A stretch of 64,000 nt of DNA from assembly GCF_024105735.1 (NCBI RefSeq), contig NZ_JAAAML010000001.1:1373809-1437808 (forward strand), in the 5' to 3' direction. The translations under genes and the position numbers were made by a program. The stretch comes from Parahoeflea alexandrii. Lineage in GTDB: Bacteria; Pseudomonadota; Alphaproteobacteria; Rhizobiales; Rhizobiaceae. The notes beneath the pieces are model-generated. The model was given only the letters and a program-made list of their open reading frames with translations. It made no database searches and was not told where the DNA came from. Shown here piece by piece: positions 1 to 9,351 of the stretch. Each line of letters begins with the position of its first letter. The first letter of the stretch is position 1.

Positions 1-275
1 AACAGCTTGCAAAGAACCGGGCCCAGTGTGACGCGATCATCGCCGCTGCCGACGCGGCCGGTCTTGAGCTGGCCTCGCCGCGGGATGCAGCCAGGCGCGG
101 TGGCAGCGTCATGATCCGCTTGTCCGACGCGGACGCTGCGCAGGCGTTGCTTGCGCACCTGCGATCAGTCTCCGTGTTTGCAGACGCGCGCGGCGCCATT
201 CTGAGATGCTCGCCGGGCTTCCTGACGACCGATGACGGCATCGGACGGCTGACAGCTGCCCTGAGTCAGAGTTGA
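1..275 (+). CDS. PLP-dependent aminotransferase class V/kynureninase-like protein, C-terminal fragment
   Basis: An open frame enters from the left edge (codons in the frame starting at base 3) and stops at TGA 273-275, giving about 90 C-terminal residues. The segment ASPRDAARRGGSVMIRLS, followed by a helix and ILRCSPGFLTTDDGIGRL, lines up with the C-terminal small domain of the kynureninase encoded at 8158-9351, where [17 protein letters not shown] and [15 protein letters not shown] occupy the same places. It is therefore probably a class V PLP enzyme, perhaps a second kynureninase-like or a cysteine desulfurase-like protein. The catalytic lysine lies outside the window, so the substrate cannot be judged. 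Its position before the anthranilate genes suggests a link, but 274 bases with an operator-like site separate them. Confidence 0.65.
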   Translation, partial: QLAKNRAQCDAIIAAADAAGLELASPRDAARRGGSVMIRLSDADAAQALLAHLRSVSVFADARGAILRCSPGFLTTDDGIGRLTAALSQS

Positions 276-464
276 AGTGGCAGCAGGGCAAGGCGTCCGC
301 TCCATTCGGAGCGCATTGACCTGCCGAAAATTCCCGCTACCTGAATTAAGAGCATGTGGCCCGGCCGGGTCCCGTCCCCCGCTTTCTCGCGAGCGGCGGC
401 GGAGCCGGCAAAACGGGCGTCCGTTGTTGCGCACGGCCCAGTGAGCTCCCGACATCCCATTTTG

Positions 465-495
465 TTTCAGTCTTAAAATTTTATGCTTGAAATAT
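465..495. promoter_or_regulatory. Palindromic operator-like site before the anthraniloyl-CoA gene cluster
   Basis: Bases 465-492 form a symmetrical element: TTTCA (465-469), a central AAAATTTT (475-482) and TGAAA (488-492), all around one centre. The right part, CTTGAAATAT (486-495), recurs at 10227-10236 in the perfect palindrome before the cupin gene. Aligned over 20 bases, the two sites share 16. An AT-rich palindrome 55-85 bases before the first start codon fits a MarR-family operator. Assignment to the MarR protein encoded at 3605-4105 is inference. Confidence 0.5.
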
Positions 496-549
496 AATTC
501 TTCAGGCGTAGGATTGCTGTCAGTGAAAACCGGTCTGGAGGTGCGAAAA

Positions 550-2844
550 ATGAGAATTGCTTGTCTTGGTGGTGGTCCTGCCGGTCTCTATTTCGCGATC
601 TCGATGAAGCTGCGCGATCCTTCGCACGAGATTGTTGTCATCGAGCGCAACAAGCCTGATGACACGTTCGGCTGGGGGGTCGTGCTGTCCGACGAGACGC
701 TCGACAATCTGGCGGAGAATGATGCGGTCAGCGCGGAATCGATCCGGGCGCACTTTGCCTATTGGGATGACATCGCGGTTCTGTTCAAGGATACCAAGAC
801 GGTATCCACCGGTCACGGTTTTTGCGGAATCGGCCGCAAGCAACTGCTTCTGCTGCTTCAGGCGCGGGCCAGAGAACTGAATGTCGAGCTTCGCTTTGAG
901 ACCAATGTGGCCAGTGCCTCCGAATATGCCAAGGAGTTCGACCTGGTGGTGGCGTCGGATGGTTTGAACTCGCACACGCGCACCGAATTCGCCGACAAGT
1001 TCCAGCCCGAGATCGATGTGCGAAAGTGCCAGTTCGTCTGGCTGGGCACGCATCAGAAGTTCGATGATGCCTTCACCTTCATCTTCGAGGAAACCGACAA
1101 GGGATGGATCTGGGCGCATGCCTACCAGTTCGACGACGAGACCGCGACATTCATCGTCGAATGCACCGAGGAGACATTCCAGGCTTATGGCTTCGGCGAG
1201 ATGAGCCAGCAGGAAACGATAGCCACCTGCGAGGAGATCTTTGCGAAGCATCTTGGCGGCCACAGCCTGATGACCAATGCCAACCACATCCGCGGGTCGG
1301 CCTGGATCCGGTTCCCGCGGGTGCTGTGCGCGCGCTGGAGCCATGAAAACATCGTGCTGATGGGCGATGCTGCGGCAACGGCGCATTTTTCCATCGGGTC
1401 GGGCACCAAGCTGGCGCTGGAAAGCGCCATCGCGCTGGCCAATTACCTGCACTCCGAACCAACGCTGCAGAAGGCTTTCGACAAATACGAGGACGAGCGG
1501 CGACTGGAAGTGCTGCGGCTGCAGTCGGCGGCGCGCAACTCGATGGAGTGGTTCGAGGAAATCGAGCGCTATTTCCACCTCGATCCGGTGCAGTTCAACT
1601 ATTCGCTTCTGACCCGTTCGCAGCGCATCAGCCACGAAAACCTGCGCATGCGCGATGCGGAATGGCTGGAGGATGCCGAGCGCTGGTTCCAGACCCAGGC
1701 CGAGGTCTCCTCCCAGGCCCCGGTTCGGCGGCCGATGTTCGCACCCTACAAATTGCGCGACATGGAGCTCAAGAACCGGATCGTGGTGTCGCCGATGGCG
1801 CAGTACAAGGCCGTCGACGGATGCCCGACCGACTGGCACCTGGTTCACTACGGCGAGCGCGCCAAGGGCGGCGCAGGCCTGGTCTACACCGAGATGACCT
1901 GCGTATCGCCTGAAGGCCGGATCACGCCGGGCTGTCCCGGGCTTTATGCCCCGGAACATGAAGCAGCCTGGAAGCGGATCGCCGATTTCATCCATGCCGA
2001 AAGCGAAGCCAAGGTCTGCATGCAGATCGGCCATTCCGGGGCAAAGGGATCAACCCAGCTCGGCTGGGAAATCATGGATGCGCCGCTGAAGGAGGGCAAC
2101 TGGCCGCTGATGTCGGCCTCCGATGTTGCCTGGTCGTCCGACAATCAGGCACCCAAGGCGATGACCCGCGAGGACATGGATCAGGTGCGCGACCAGTTTG
2201 TCGCCGCCGCCGAAATGGCCGAGCGCGCCGGTTTCGACATGATCGAGCTGCACATGGCGCATGGCTATCTGCTGTCGTCCTTCATCACGCCGCTGACCAA
2301 CCGGCGTAGCGACGAATATGGCGGCAGCCTCGAGAACCGCATGCGCTATCCGCTGGAGGTCTATCACGCGGTGCGCGAAGCCTGGCCGCAGCACAAGCCG
2401 ATCTCCGTGCGTATCTCGGCCAGCGACTGGGTTGAGGGGGATGGCGTCACCCCGCAGGACGCGGTCGATATCGCCCGCATGCTCAAGGAAGCCGGCGTTG
2501 ACATCTGTGACGTTTCGGCGGGCCAGACCTCGAAGCTCGCAAGGCCGGTCTATGGACGCATGTTCCAGACACCTTTTGCCGACCGGATCCGCAATGAAGC
2601 GCAAATGGCGACCATGGCCGTTGGCAACATCTACGAGCCCGACCATGTGAACTCGATCCTGATGGCTGGACGTGCCGACCTGGTCTGCCTTGCCCGTCCG
2701 CATCTCTCCAATCCCTACTGGACGCTGCATGCGGCGAGCGCGCTTGGCGACCATGACGAGAAATGGCCTGATCCGTATCATCCCGGCCGCGACCAGATGT
2801 GGCGGCTGGCGGAACGCAACGACGTGATGCTCGGCAAGGTCTGA
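550..2844 (+). CDS. Anthraniloyl-CoA monooxygenase/reductase (FAD monooxygenase-OYE fusion)
   Basis: A two-domain flavoenzyme of 764 residues. The N-terminal half (about 1-370) is a class A FAD monooxygenase with GGGPAG at 7-12 and the FAD-binding [10 protein letters not shown] motif near 272. The C-terminal half (from about 395) is an Old Yellow Enzyme domain with [11 protein letters not shown] near 568 and the RRSDEYGGS motif. This fusion is diagnostic of 2-aminobenzoyl-CoA monooxygenase/reductase and the related salicylyl-CoA 5-hydroxylase. The known enzyme hydroxylates anthraniloyl-CoA at C5 and then reduces the ring, so it dearomatises without ring cleavage. The ATG at 550 is chosen because TCTGGAGG sits just upstream; the frame is open to 487 but without a better signal. 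It is first of a tight gene run, 2 bases before the SDR. Salicylyl-CoA is an alternative substrate, but linked kynU and kynA favour anthraniloyl-CoA. Confidence 0.85.
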   Translation: MRIACLGGGPAGLYFAISMKLRDPSHEIVVIERNKPDDTFGWGVVLSDETLDNLAENDAVSAESIRAHFAYWDDIAVLFKDTKTVSTGHGFCGIGRKQLLLLLQARARELNVELRFETNVASASEYAKEFDLVVASDGLNSHTRTEFADKFQPEIDVRKCQFVWLGTHQKFDDAFTFIFEETDKGWIWAHAYQFDDETATFIVECTEETFQAYGFGEMSQQETIATCEEIFAKHLGGHSLMTNANHIRGSAWIRFPRVLCARWSHENIVLMGDAAATAHFSIGSGTKLALESAIALANYLHSEPTLQKAFDKYEDERRLEVLRLQSAARNSMEWFEEIERYFHLDPVQFNYSLLTRSQRISHENLRMRDAEWLEDAERWFQTQAEVSSQAPVRRPMFAPYKLRDMELKNRIVVSPMAQYKAVDGCPTDWHLVHYGERAKGGAGLVYTEMTCVSPEGRITPGCPGLYAPEHEAAWKRIADFIHAESEAKVCMQIGHSGAKGSTQLGWEIMDAPLKEGNWPLMSASDVAWSSDNQAPKAMTREDMDQVRDQFVAAAEMAERAGFDMIELHMAHGYLLSSFITPLTNRRSDEYGGSLENRMRYPLEVYHAVREAWPQHKPISVRISASDWVEGDGVTPQDAVDIARMLKEAGVDICDVSAGQTSKLARPVYGRMFQTPFADRIRNEAQMATMAVGNIYEPDHVNSILMAGRADLVCLARPHLSNPYWTLHAASALGDHDEKWPDPYHPGRDQMWRLAERNDVMLGKV

Positions 2845-2846
2845 CC

Positions 2847-3608
2847 ATGGCCGAGCTGATGGGACATCATGCGATCGTCACCGGTGCCGGATCGGGCGCC
2901 GGAGAGGCGATCGCGCTGGCGCTTGCGGGCAAGGGGGCGCGGGTCACCGCGATCGGCCGGCGGCTGGCGCCGCTTGAGGTGCTGGCGGCGCAGGATGACC
3001 GGATCATAGCGGTTTCCGCCGATGTGACGGATGCGGACGCCATGGCGGCCGCGATTGCCGAAGCCGTCGAGAAGAACGGGGCGCCGACGATTGTCATCGC
3101 CAATGCCGGGTCGGCTGAGAGCGCGCCGTTCCAGCGCACTGATGCGGCCTTGTTCCGTGCCACGCTGGATGTCAATTTGACCGGTGTTTTCAATACGTTT
3201 CAGGCGTCATTTGTGAAGATGAATCGGGCGCAGCCCGGCCGCTTGATCGCCATTGCCTCCACAGCCGGGTTGAAGGGCTATGCCTATGTCAGCGCCTATT
3301 GCGCGGCCAAGCACGGCGTTGTCGGCCTCGTCCGCAGCCTGGCGCAGGAGTTCGCCAGGACCGGCGTGACGGTCAATGCCATCTGTCCGGGTTTCACCGA
3401 GACGCCGATGTTGCATCGCTCAATTGACAACATTGTGGAAAAAACCGGACGATCGCGTGAGGAGGCGGAGGCGTCGCTGCGCGATGTCAATCCGCAGGGG
3501 CGGTTCATACAGCCGGAGGAAATCGCCGAGACGGTGTTGTGGCTCTGCAGTGATGCGGCGGCTTCCGTGACCGGTCAGGCAATCTCGCTATCGGGGGGAG
3601 AAACATGA
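2847..3608 (+). CDS. SDR family oxidoreductase (probable beta-oxidation-type hydroxyacyl-CoA dehydrogenase)
   Basis: A 253-residue classical short-chain dehydrogenase. The NAD(P)-binding VTGAGSGAG lies near residue 11, NAG near residue 87, and the active site shows Ser in IAIASTAG and the YCAAK catalytic pair in SAYCAAKHG. It starts 2 bases after the monooxygenase stop, and its TGA overlaps the MarR start (ATGA at 3605-3608), so it belongs to the same operon. In this context it may oxidise a hydroxyl or reduce an oxo group on the alicyclic CoA ester made by the monooxygenase/reductase. The exact step is inference; SDR sequence alone does not fix the substrate. Confidence 0.75.
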   Translation: MAELMGHHAIVTGAGSGAGEAIALALAGKGARVTAIGRRLAPLEVLAAQDDRIIAVSADVTDADAMAAAIAEAVEKNGAPTIVIANAGSAESAPFQRTDAALFRATLDVNLTGVFNTFQASFVKMNRAQPGRLIAIASTAGLKGYAYVSAYCAAKHGVVGLVRSLAQEFARTGVTVNAICPGFTETPMLHRSIDNIVEKTGRSREEAEASLRDVNPQGRFIQPEEIAETVLWLCSDAAASVTGQAISLSGGET

Positions 3609-4105
3609 GCGACAAACTGGCAAGCAGGTCGGGCATGGCCGACACCGGCATCAAGGACCCAGCGGCGTCAAAGGCGAGGCTGCGGCTCTGGCTGAAGCTG
3701 CTCAAGGCGACCAAGCATGTCGAGGCCGAGTTGCGCGAGAATTTCCGCACCGGCTTTGATACGACGCTGCCGCGTTTCGACGTGATGGCGGCGCTGTACC
3801 GCGTCGAGCAGGGCCTGAAAATGAGCGAACTGTCGAGCGTGCTCAGGGTTTCGAACGGCAATGTCACGGGTATTGTTGACCGGCTGGTCGATGACGGAAT
3901 CCTGGTCCGGATACCGGTGGACAATGACCGGCGCGCGACAACCGTGCGGCTGACCAAGGCGGGCCGAGAGCAGTTCGAAGCGATGGCGGCAAGCCACGAA
4001 ACCTGGATCGACAGCCTTCTCGACGGCATCAATGTCTCCGAGGTGCAGCATCTGTCCGATCAGCTCGAATGCATCGCCCGCAAGAGTACCAAGGGAGAGG
4101 ACTGA
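3605..4105 (+). CDS. MarR family transcriptional regulator of the cluster
   Basis: A 166-residue winged-helix protein. The recognition region is [19 protein letters not shown], followed by a wing with [16 protein letters not shown]; the flanking helices are those of MarR dimers. Being embedded in the operon between the SDR (ATGA overlap) and the enoyl-CoA hydratase (4-base gap, AAGGGAGAGG ribosome site), it is likely the local switch. Known MarR regulators of aryl-CoA pathways, such as BadR and CouR, repress until an aryl-CoA thioester binds. By analogy it may respond to anthraniloyl-CoA and bind the palindromes at 465-495 and 10217-10236. Neither effector nor site is shown by the sequence itself. 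Confidence 0.85.
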   Translation: MSDKLASRSGMADTGIKDPAASKARLRLWLKLLKATKHVEAELRENFRTGFDTTLPRFDVMAALYRVEQGLKMSELSSVLRVSNGNVTGIVDRLVDDGILVRIPVDNDRRATTVRLTKAGREQFEAMAASHETWIDSLLDGINVSEVQHLSDQLECIARKSTKGED

Positions 4106-4109
4106 ACCC

Positions 4110-4913
4110 ATGCCGACTGACGCCCCCGTCAATTTCCGACTGACCCTGACCGACGGCATTGCCGAGGTTTCGCTGGACCGTCCGGAGAAGAAGAACCCGC
4201 TGACCTTTGAAAGCTACGCCGAACTGCGCGACTGGTTTCGCGGTCTGGTCTACCGTGATGATGTCAAGGTGGTGATCTTCGGATCCAACGGCGGCAATTT
4301 CTGCTCGGGCGGAGACGTGTTCGAGATCATCGGTCCGCTTCTCGACAAGGACATGAAGGGTCTGATGGAGTTCACCCGCATGACCGGTGACCTGGTCAAG
4401 GCCATCATCGGCTGCGGCAAGCCCGTGATTGCGGCTGTCGACGGGGTCTGCGCCGGGGCCGGTGCGATCATCGCCATGTGCTCCGATCTGCGCATGGCAA
4501 CACCGGAAGCCAAGACCGCATTCCTGTTCAACCGGGTTGGCCTTGCGGGTTGCGATATGGGCGCTTGCGCGATCCTGCCGCGGATCATCGGCCAGGGCAG
4601 GGCTGCCGATCTTCTTTACACCGGACGCGCGATGAGCGCCGAGGAAGGCGAACGCTGGGGCTTTTACAATCGTGTCGTGGCCGCGTCCGACATCGAGGAC
4701 GAGGCGCGAAAGATGGCAAAACGGATCGCCGACGGGCCGACATTCGCCAACATGATGACCAAGACCATGCTGGCGCAGGAATGGAACATGGGCATCGAGC
4801 AGGCGATCGAGGCCGAGGCACAGGCTCAGGCGATCTGCATGCAGACCCAGGATTTCCGCCGCGCCTATGAAGCCTTTGCCGCCAAACAGAAACCCGTGTT
4901 CGAGGGCAACTGA
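4110..4913 (+). CDS. Enoyl-CoA hydratase/isomerase family protein
   Basis: A 267-residue crotonase-fold protein. It has [15 protein letters not shown] at the N-terminus, the oxyanion-hole segment FCSGGD (about residue 65-70) and a second segment near [19 protein letters not shown], then [16 protein letters not shown]. Crotonase members hydrate enoyl-CoAs or open alicyclic rings of oxo-acyl-CoAs. In this operon it would act on the cyclohexene-type CoA ester after dearomatisation, as hydratase or ring-opening hydrolase. The ATG at 4110 has a strong AAGGGAGAGG 10 bases upstream. Its stop overlaps the following start (TGATG at 4911-4915), pointing to coupled translation with the acyl-CoA dehydrogenase. 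Confidence 0.8.
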   Translation: MPTDAPVNFRLTLTDGIAEVSLDRPEKKNPLTFESYAELRDWFRGLVYRDDVKVVIFGSNGGNFCSGGDVFEIIGPLLDKDMKGLMEFTRMTGDLVKAIIGCGKPVIAAVDGVCAGAGAIIAMCSDLRMATPEAKTAFLFNRVGLAGCDMGACAILPRIIGQGRAADLLYTGRAMSAEEGERWGFYNRVVAASDIEDEARKMAKRIADGPTFANMMTKTMLAQEWNMGIEQAIEAEAQAQAICMQTQDFRRAYEAFAAKQKPVFEGN

Positions 4914-6079
4914 TGTCTGACCGCAGTTTTCTCCAATGGCCGTTCTTCGATGAGGCCCATCGTGACTTGGCCGATCGCGTCGATGCGTGGGCCAGGAAGG
5001 AACTGGCCGATCTCGACCATTCCAATGTCGACGAGACCTGCAAGGCGCTGGTCAAGGCGCTGGGCGATGCCGGCTGGCTCAAGCTCTCCGCGGTGGATCC
5101 GGAAGACGAGAGGTCGAAGATCGATGTGCGCAGCCTGTGCATCCTGCGCGAGACGCTGGCCCGGCACGACGGGCTGGCCGATTTCGCCTTTGCCATGCAG
5201 GGGCTTGGCACCGGCTGCATTTCGCTGTTCGGCAGGCCGGACCAGAAGACCGAGTGGCTGACCAAGACCCGTGCGGGCAAGGCGCTGTCCGCCTTTGCAC
5301 TGTCGGAACCGGCATCGGGATCGGATGTCGCCAACATGGCAATGACGGCGGTCCGCGACGGCGACGACTATGTTCTCAACGGCGAGAAAACCTGGATTTC
5401 CAACGGCGGCATCGCCGATGTCTACTGCGTGTTCGCACGTACCGGAGAGGCGCCGGGCGCCAAGGGGCTGTCCGTGTTCATCGTGCCTGCCGACACGCCG
5501 GGGCTCGAGATCGCCGAACGGCTGGAAGTGGTGGCGCCGCATCCGCTGGCGCGGCTCGCCTTCAACGATTGCCGGATCCCGGCATCGGCGATGATCGGCA
5601 ATCCGGGCGACGGGTTCCGCATCGCCATGTCTGTGCTCGACGTGTTCCGCTCCACTGTTGCCGCGGCCGCTCTGGGCTTTGCCCGCCGGGCGCTCGATGA
5701 AAGCCTCGACCGCGTCAGCGAACGCGAGCTGTTCGGCGCGCCGATGAGCGATCTGCAGATGGTGCAGGGCCACATCGCCGACATGGCGCTCGATGTCGAT
5801 GCCTCGGCACTGCTGGTCTACCGGGCCGCCTGGCTTAAGGACCAGGGTGCGCCGCGCGTCAGCCGCGAGGCGGCGATGGCAAAGCTTTACGCCACTGATC
5901 ATGCCCAGGACGTGATCGACAAGGCGGTGCAGCTGCATGGCGGCGACGGCGTGCGCAAGGGCCACATCGTCGAGAGCCTCTATCGCGAGATCCGGGCGCT
6001 GAGGATCTATGAGGGCGCGTCAGACGTTCAGAAGGTCGTGATCGCGCGGCAGACACTGGCGAATTCCAAGGGAGTGTAA
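4913..6079 (+). CDS. Acyl-CoA dehydrogenase family protein
   Basis: A full-length 388-residue flavoprotein. It contains FALSEPASGSDVANMAM in the middle domain, the WISNGG segment after it, ELFGAPMSDLQMVQ, and the C-terminal HGGDGV and RIYEGASDVQ. The glutamate in YEGAS is the usual catalytic base of short-chain acyl-CoA dehydrogenases. The enzyme removes two hydrogens from an acyl-CoA and passes electrons to ETF. Here it probably oxidises the alicyclic or ring-opened CoA ester downstream of anthraniloyl-CoA. It overlaps the hydratase by one base and is followed by the CoA ligase after one base. Confidence 0.85.
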   Translation: MSDRSFLQWPFFDEAHRDLADRVDAWARKELADLDHSNVDETCKALVKALGDAGWLKLSAVDPEDERSKIDVRSLCILRETLARHDGLADFAFAMQGLGTGCISLFGRPDQKTEWLTKTRAGKALSAFALSEPASGSDVANMAMTAVRDGDDYVLNGEKTWISNGGIADVYCVFARTGEAPGAKGLSVFIVPADTPGLEIAERLEVVAPHPLARLAFNDCRIPASAMIGNPGDGFRIAMSVLDVFRSTVAAAALGFARRALDESLDRVSERELFGAPMSDLQMVQGHIADMALDVDASALLVYRAAWLKDQGAPRVSREAAMAKLYATDHAQDVIDKAVQLHGGDGVRKGHIVESLYREIRALRIYEGASDVQKVVIARQTLANSKGV

Positions 6080-6080
6080 C

Positions 6081-7706
6081 GTGCTGGGACCATCGGGCCA
6101 TATCGACAGCTTCACACGCGACAACCTGCCGCCGGCCGATCAATGGCCTCAGATGCGGCTTGACGGGTTCGAGTATCCGGAATGGCTCAATTGCGGCTAC
6201 GAGCTGACAGATGCGATGGTGGCCAAGGGGTTCGGCGATCACACCGCGCTGATCGGCAATGGCCGGATCAGGACCTACAAGGAACTGACCGACTGGACCA
6301 ACCGCATCGCCCATGTGCTGGTCGAGGATTACGGCGTCAAGCCGGGCAACCGGGTTCTCATCCGCTCGGCCAACAATCCGGCAATGGTGGCCGTCTGGCT
6401 GGCGGCGACGAAAGCGGGTGCCGTGGTCGTCAACACCATGCCGATGCTGCGCGCTGTCGAACTCTCCAAGATAGCCGACAAGGCGGAGATCTCGCTGGCG
6501 CTGTGCGACACGCGGCTGATGGACGAGATGGTGGCCTGCGCCAAGGAAAACCGGTTCCTCACCAAGGTGGTGGGCTTTGACGGCACCGCAAATCACGATG
6601 CGGAGCTCGACCGGCTGGCGCTGTCCAAGCCGGTGCGCTTCGAGACGGTGAAGACCGGCCGCGACGACGTGGCGCTGCTTGGCTTTACCTCCGGCACGAC
6701 CGGCATGCCGAAGGCGACGATGCATTTTCATCGCGACATGCTGATCATCGCCGACGGCTACGCCAGGGAAGTGCTTGGCGTCACGCCCGAGGATGTGTTT
6801 ATTGGTTCGCCGCCGCTGGCGTTTACGTTTGGTCTTGGCGGGCTGGCGGTGTTCCCGCTGCGCTTCGGCGCGGCTGCGGCCCTGCTCGAGCAGGCGACGC
6901 CGGCGAACATGGTGGAGATCATCCAGGCCCATAGGGCAACTGTCTGTTTCACCGCGCCGACCGCCTATCGCGCCATGCTGGCGGCGATGGAGGAGGGGGC
7001 GGACCTGTCCTCGTTGCGCGCAGCCGTTTCCGCCGGAGAGACGTTGCCGGGGCCAGTCTATGAGCAATGGATGGCCAAGACCGGCAAGCCGATGCTTGAC
7101 GGGATTGGTGCCACCGAGATGCTGCATATCTTCATCTCCAACCGGTTCGAGAACTCGCAACCTGCCTGCACCGGGCTTCCGGTCACGGGTTACGAGGCGC
7201 GGATCGTCGATGGCGACATGAACGAAGTCCCACGCGGCGAGGTTGGACGGCTGGCGGTGCGCGGGCCGACCGGCTGCCGCTACCTTGCCGATCCGGAGCA
7301 GCAGCAGAAATATGTCCGCGACGGATGGAACCTCACCGGGGATTCGTTCACACAGGATGCCGACGGCTTCTTCCATTTCGCCGCGCGCAGTGACGACATG
7401 ATCATTTCCGCCGGTTACAACATTGCCGGCCCGGAGGTCGAGGCGGCACTTCTGGCACATGCGGATGTCGCCGAGTGCGCGGTGATCGGCGTCGCCGATG
7501 AGGCGAGGGGGCAGATCGTGCAGGCGCATGTCGTGCTCAAGGCCGGTGTCGCCGCCGACGAGGTAACCACCAAGCGGTTGCAGGATCACGTGAAGGCCGT
7601 CATCGCCCCTTACAAGTATCCCCGGTCGGTCGTCTTCGTCGACGCGCTGCCCAAGACCCAGACCGGCAAGATCCAGCGCTTCCGGCTTCGCACCGGCGAC
7701 GCCTGA
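6081..7706 (+). CDS. Aryl-CoA ligase, probable 2-aminobenzoate (anthranilate)-CoA ligase
   Basis: A 541-residue AMP-forming ligase of the benzoate-CoA ligase group. It shows the P-loop LGFTSGTTGMPKATMHFH, DGIGATEMLHIFISNR (adenine/aryl pocket region), the hinge FAARSDDMIISAGYNI and the C-terminal catalytic lysine in LPKTQTGKIQRFRL. It activates an aromatic acid with ATP and CoA. Co-location with the monooxygenase/reductase and kynureninase points to anthranilate as substrate; benzoate or salicylate remain possible. The start is GTG at 6081, one base after the dehydrogenase stop, with AAGGGAG upstream; no ATG fits better. The following RidA gene begins after 36 bases. Confidence 0.8.
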   Translation: MLGPSGHIDSFTRDNLPPADQWPQMRLDGFEYPEWLNCGYELTDAMVAKGFGDHTALIGNGRIRTYKELTDWTNRIAHVLVEDYGVKPGNRVLIRSANNPAMVAVWLAATKAGAVVVNTMPMLRAVELSKIADKAEISLALCDTRLMDEMVACAKENRFLTKVVGFDGTANHDAELDRLALSKPVRFETVKTGRDDVALLGFTSGTTGMPKATMHFHRDMLIIADGYAREVLGVTPEDVFIGSPPLAFTFGLGGLAVFPLRFGAAAALLEQATPANMVEIIQAHRATVCFTAPTAYRAMLAAMEEGADLSSLRAAVSAGETLPGPVYEQWMAKTGKPMLDGIGATEMLHIFISNRFENSQPACTGLPVTGYEARIVDGDMNEVPRGEVGRLAVRGPTGCRYLADPEQQQKYVRDGWNLTGDSFTQDADGFFHFAARSDDMIISAGYNIAGPEVEAALLAHADVAECAVIGVADEARGQIVQAHVVLKAGVAADEVTTKRLQDHVKAVIAPYKYPRSVVFVDALPKTQTGKIQRFRLRTGDA

Positions 7707-7742
7707 GCCCAGTTTCCCAGGACATAAACGAGGATTTTCAAA

Positions 7743-8153
7743 ATGATAGAAGCCATCAATCCGCCGGATTGGGAAAAGCCGAAGGGCTATGCGAACGGCA
7801 TGCTGGTCGACGGCTCCCGGCTGTACACAGGCGGCCAGATTGGCTGGAACAAGGATCAGGTGTTCGAACACCACGATTTCGTCGGCCAGCTCGAGCAGAC
7901 GCTGGCCAATATTGTTGCGATCGTTCACGCGGCCGGAGGTGAAGTCACGGATATCGTGCGGTTGACCTGGTTCATCACCGACAAGAAGGAATACATGGCG
8001 CGGCAGAAGGATGTCGGTGCCGCCTACCGGAAGGTCATGGGCCGGCATTTTCCGTCGATGTCGGTGATCGTCGTTGCCGGGCTGATCGAGGACGAGGCGA
8101 TGATCGAGATCGAGGCGACAGCGGAAATCGGCAAATCGGCAAAGGACGCGTGA
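7743..8153 (+). CDS. RidA/YjgF family protein, possible enamine/imine deaminase of the pathway
   Basis: A 136-residue chorismate-mutase-like fold protein with GGQIGWNKD, the helix QLEQTLANIVAIVHAAGGE and the C-terminal VIVVAGL and EIEATAEIG segments. Classical RidA hydrolyses 2-aminoacrylate-type enamines and relies on an Arg in the motif V-A-R-L. Here the residue at that place is Gly (V-A-G-L), so it belongs to a divergent Rid subgroup. It lies between the ligase and kynU, with an AACGAGG ribosome site. The dearomatised anthraniloyl-CoA product is itself an enamine, so release of ammonia by this protein is an attractive inference. Confidence 0.75.
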   Translation: MIEAINPPDWEKPKGYANGMLVDGSRLYTGGQIGWNKDQVFEHHDFVGQLEQTLANIVAIVHAAGGEVTDIVRLTWFITDKKEYMARQKDVGAAYRKVMGRHFPSMSVIVVAGLIEDEAMIEIEATAEIGKSAKDA

Positions 8154-8157
8154 GACC

Positions 8158-9351
8158 ATGAGCAGCTTCCAGACGCGGCGGGATCTGTTCGACCTGCCGG
8201 AGGGGATCACCTATCTCGACGGCAATTCGCTCGGCCCCCTGCCGAAGTCGGCGGTCGAACGCGCCCGCGCGACAATGGCCGAGGAATGGGGTCCGATGCT
8301 GATCACCGGCTGGAACAAGGCCCGGTGGATGGATCTGCCCGGGCGTCTGGGGGACCGGATCGGCCGTTTGATCGGCGCACCGGCCGGAAGCACGGTGGTC
8401 GGCGACACACTGTCGATCAAGGTCTACCAGGCCGTGGCTTCTGCGGTGGAGATGCGTCCGGGCCGCAAGATCGTACTGTCCGACAACGGCAATTTTCCGT
8501 CCGACCTCTACATGGCGGACGGTCTGCTCAAGAGCCTCAAGCAGGGGCACGAGCTCAAGGTCGTCGATCCGGAAGCAGTGGCGGAGAATATCACCGAGGA
8601 CGTGGCCGCGGTCATGCTGACCCATGTCGATTACCGCACCGGCCGGGTGCACGACATGAAGGCGATCACCGACAAGGCACACGCCGCCGGCGCCATCATG
8701 ATCTGGGACCTGGCGCATTCCGCCGGCGCGCTGCCGGTCGATCTCACCGGCTGCAATGCCGATATCGCGGTGGGCTGCACCTACAAGTATCTCAATGGCG
8801 GCCCGGGCGCGCCCGGGTTTATCCATGTCCGCCCCGACCTGATCGACCAGGTGCGCCCTGCGCTGTCGGGCTGGCTCGGGCACCAGGCGCCGTTCGCCTT
8901 CGATCTCGACTACCGTCCGGGCGAGGGTATCAGCCGGATGCGGGTCGGCACCCCGCCGGTGATCCAGATGGCCGTGCTCGACGCGGCGCTCGACGCCTTT
9001 GACGGCGTCGACATGACCGATATCCGCGCGCGCTCGATCGAGCTTTCCGAGCAGTTCATCTCGGAGGTCGAAACCGGTTGCAAGGATGTGGAGCTCGCCA
9101 GTCCGCGCGACCCGCAGGCGCGTGGCAGCCAGGTCTCTTTCCGTTTTCACGAAGGCTATGCGGCGATGCAGGCGCTGATCGCGCGCGGCATCATCGGCGA
9201 TTTCCGGGCGCCGGACATCATGCGGTTCGGATTTTGCCCATTGTACAACACGGCCGAAGACGTCAGCCATGCGGCAGCGGTGCTCTGCGAGATCATCGCC
9301 ACCGGCGAATGGGATCGCCCCGAATTCAAGCAACGGAAAGCCGTTACATGA
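8158..9351 (+). CDS. kynU: Kynureninase
   Basis: A 397-residue PLP enzyme cleaving kynurenine to anthranilate and alanine. Features are the N-terminal [11 protein letters not shown], the PLP-phosphate region, [13 protein letters not shown] carrying the cofactor-binding Asp, the Schiff-base lysine K210 in [15 protein letters not shown], and the C-terminal [10 protein letters not shown] motif. Length and motifs are typical of bacterial KynU. It follows the RidA gene after 4 bases, and its TGA overlaps the kynA start (ATGA at 9348-9351), so the two tryptophan-degradation steps are translationally linked. Anthranilate made here feeds the CoA ligase at 6081-7706. Confidence 0.93.
   Translation: MSSFQTRRDLFDLPEGITYLDGNSLGPLPKSAVERARATMAEEWGPMLITGWNKARWMDLPGRLGDRIGRLIGAPAGSTVVGDTLSIKVYQAVASAVEMRPGRKIVLSDNGNFPSDLYMADGLLKSLKQGHELKVVDPEAVAENITEDVAAVMLTHVDYRTGRVHDMKAITDKAHAAGAIMIWDLAHSAGALPVDLTGCNADIAVGCTYKYLNGGPGAPGFIHVRPDLIDQVRPALSGWLGHQAPFAFDLDYRPGEGISRMRVGTPPVIQMAVLDAALDAFDGVDMTDIRARSIELSEQFISEVETGCKDVELASPRDPQARGSQVSFRFHEGYAAMQALIARGIIGDFRAPDIMRFGFCPLYNTAEDVSHAAAVLCEIIATGEWDRPEFKQRKAVT

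Noticed and set aside
520-2034. Minus-strand open frame under the monooxygenase gene
   Set aside because: No ribosome site or domain; codon-position bias follows the + strand gene.
5859-8210. 783-codon minus-strand frame under the CoA ligase and RidA genes
   Set aside because: Spans three well-supported + strand genes and shows no family motif.
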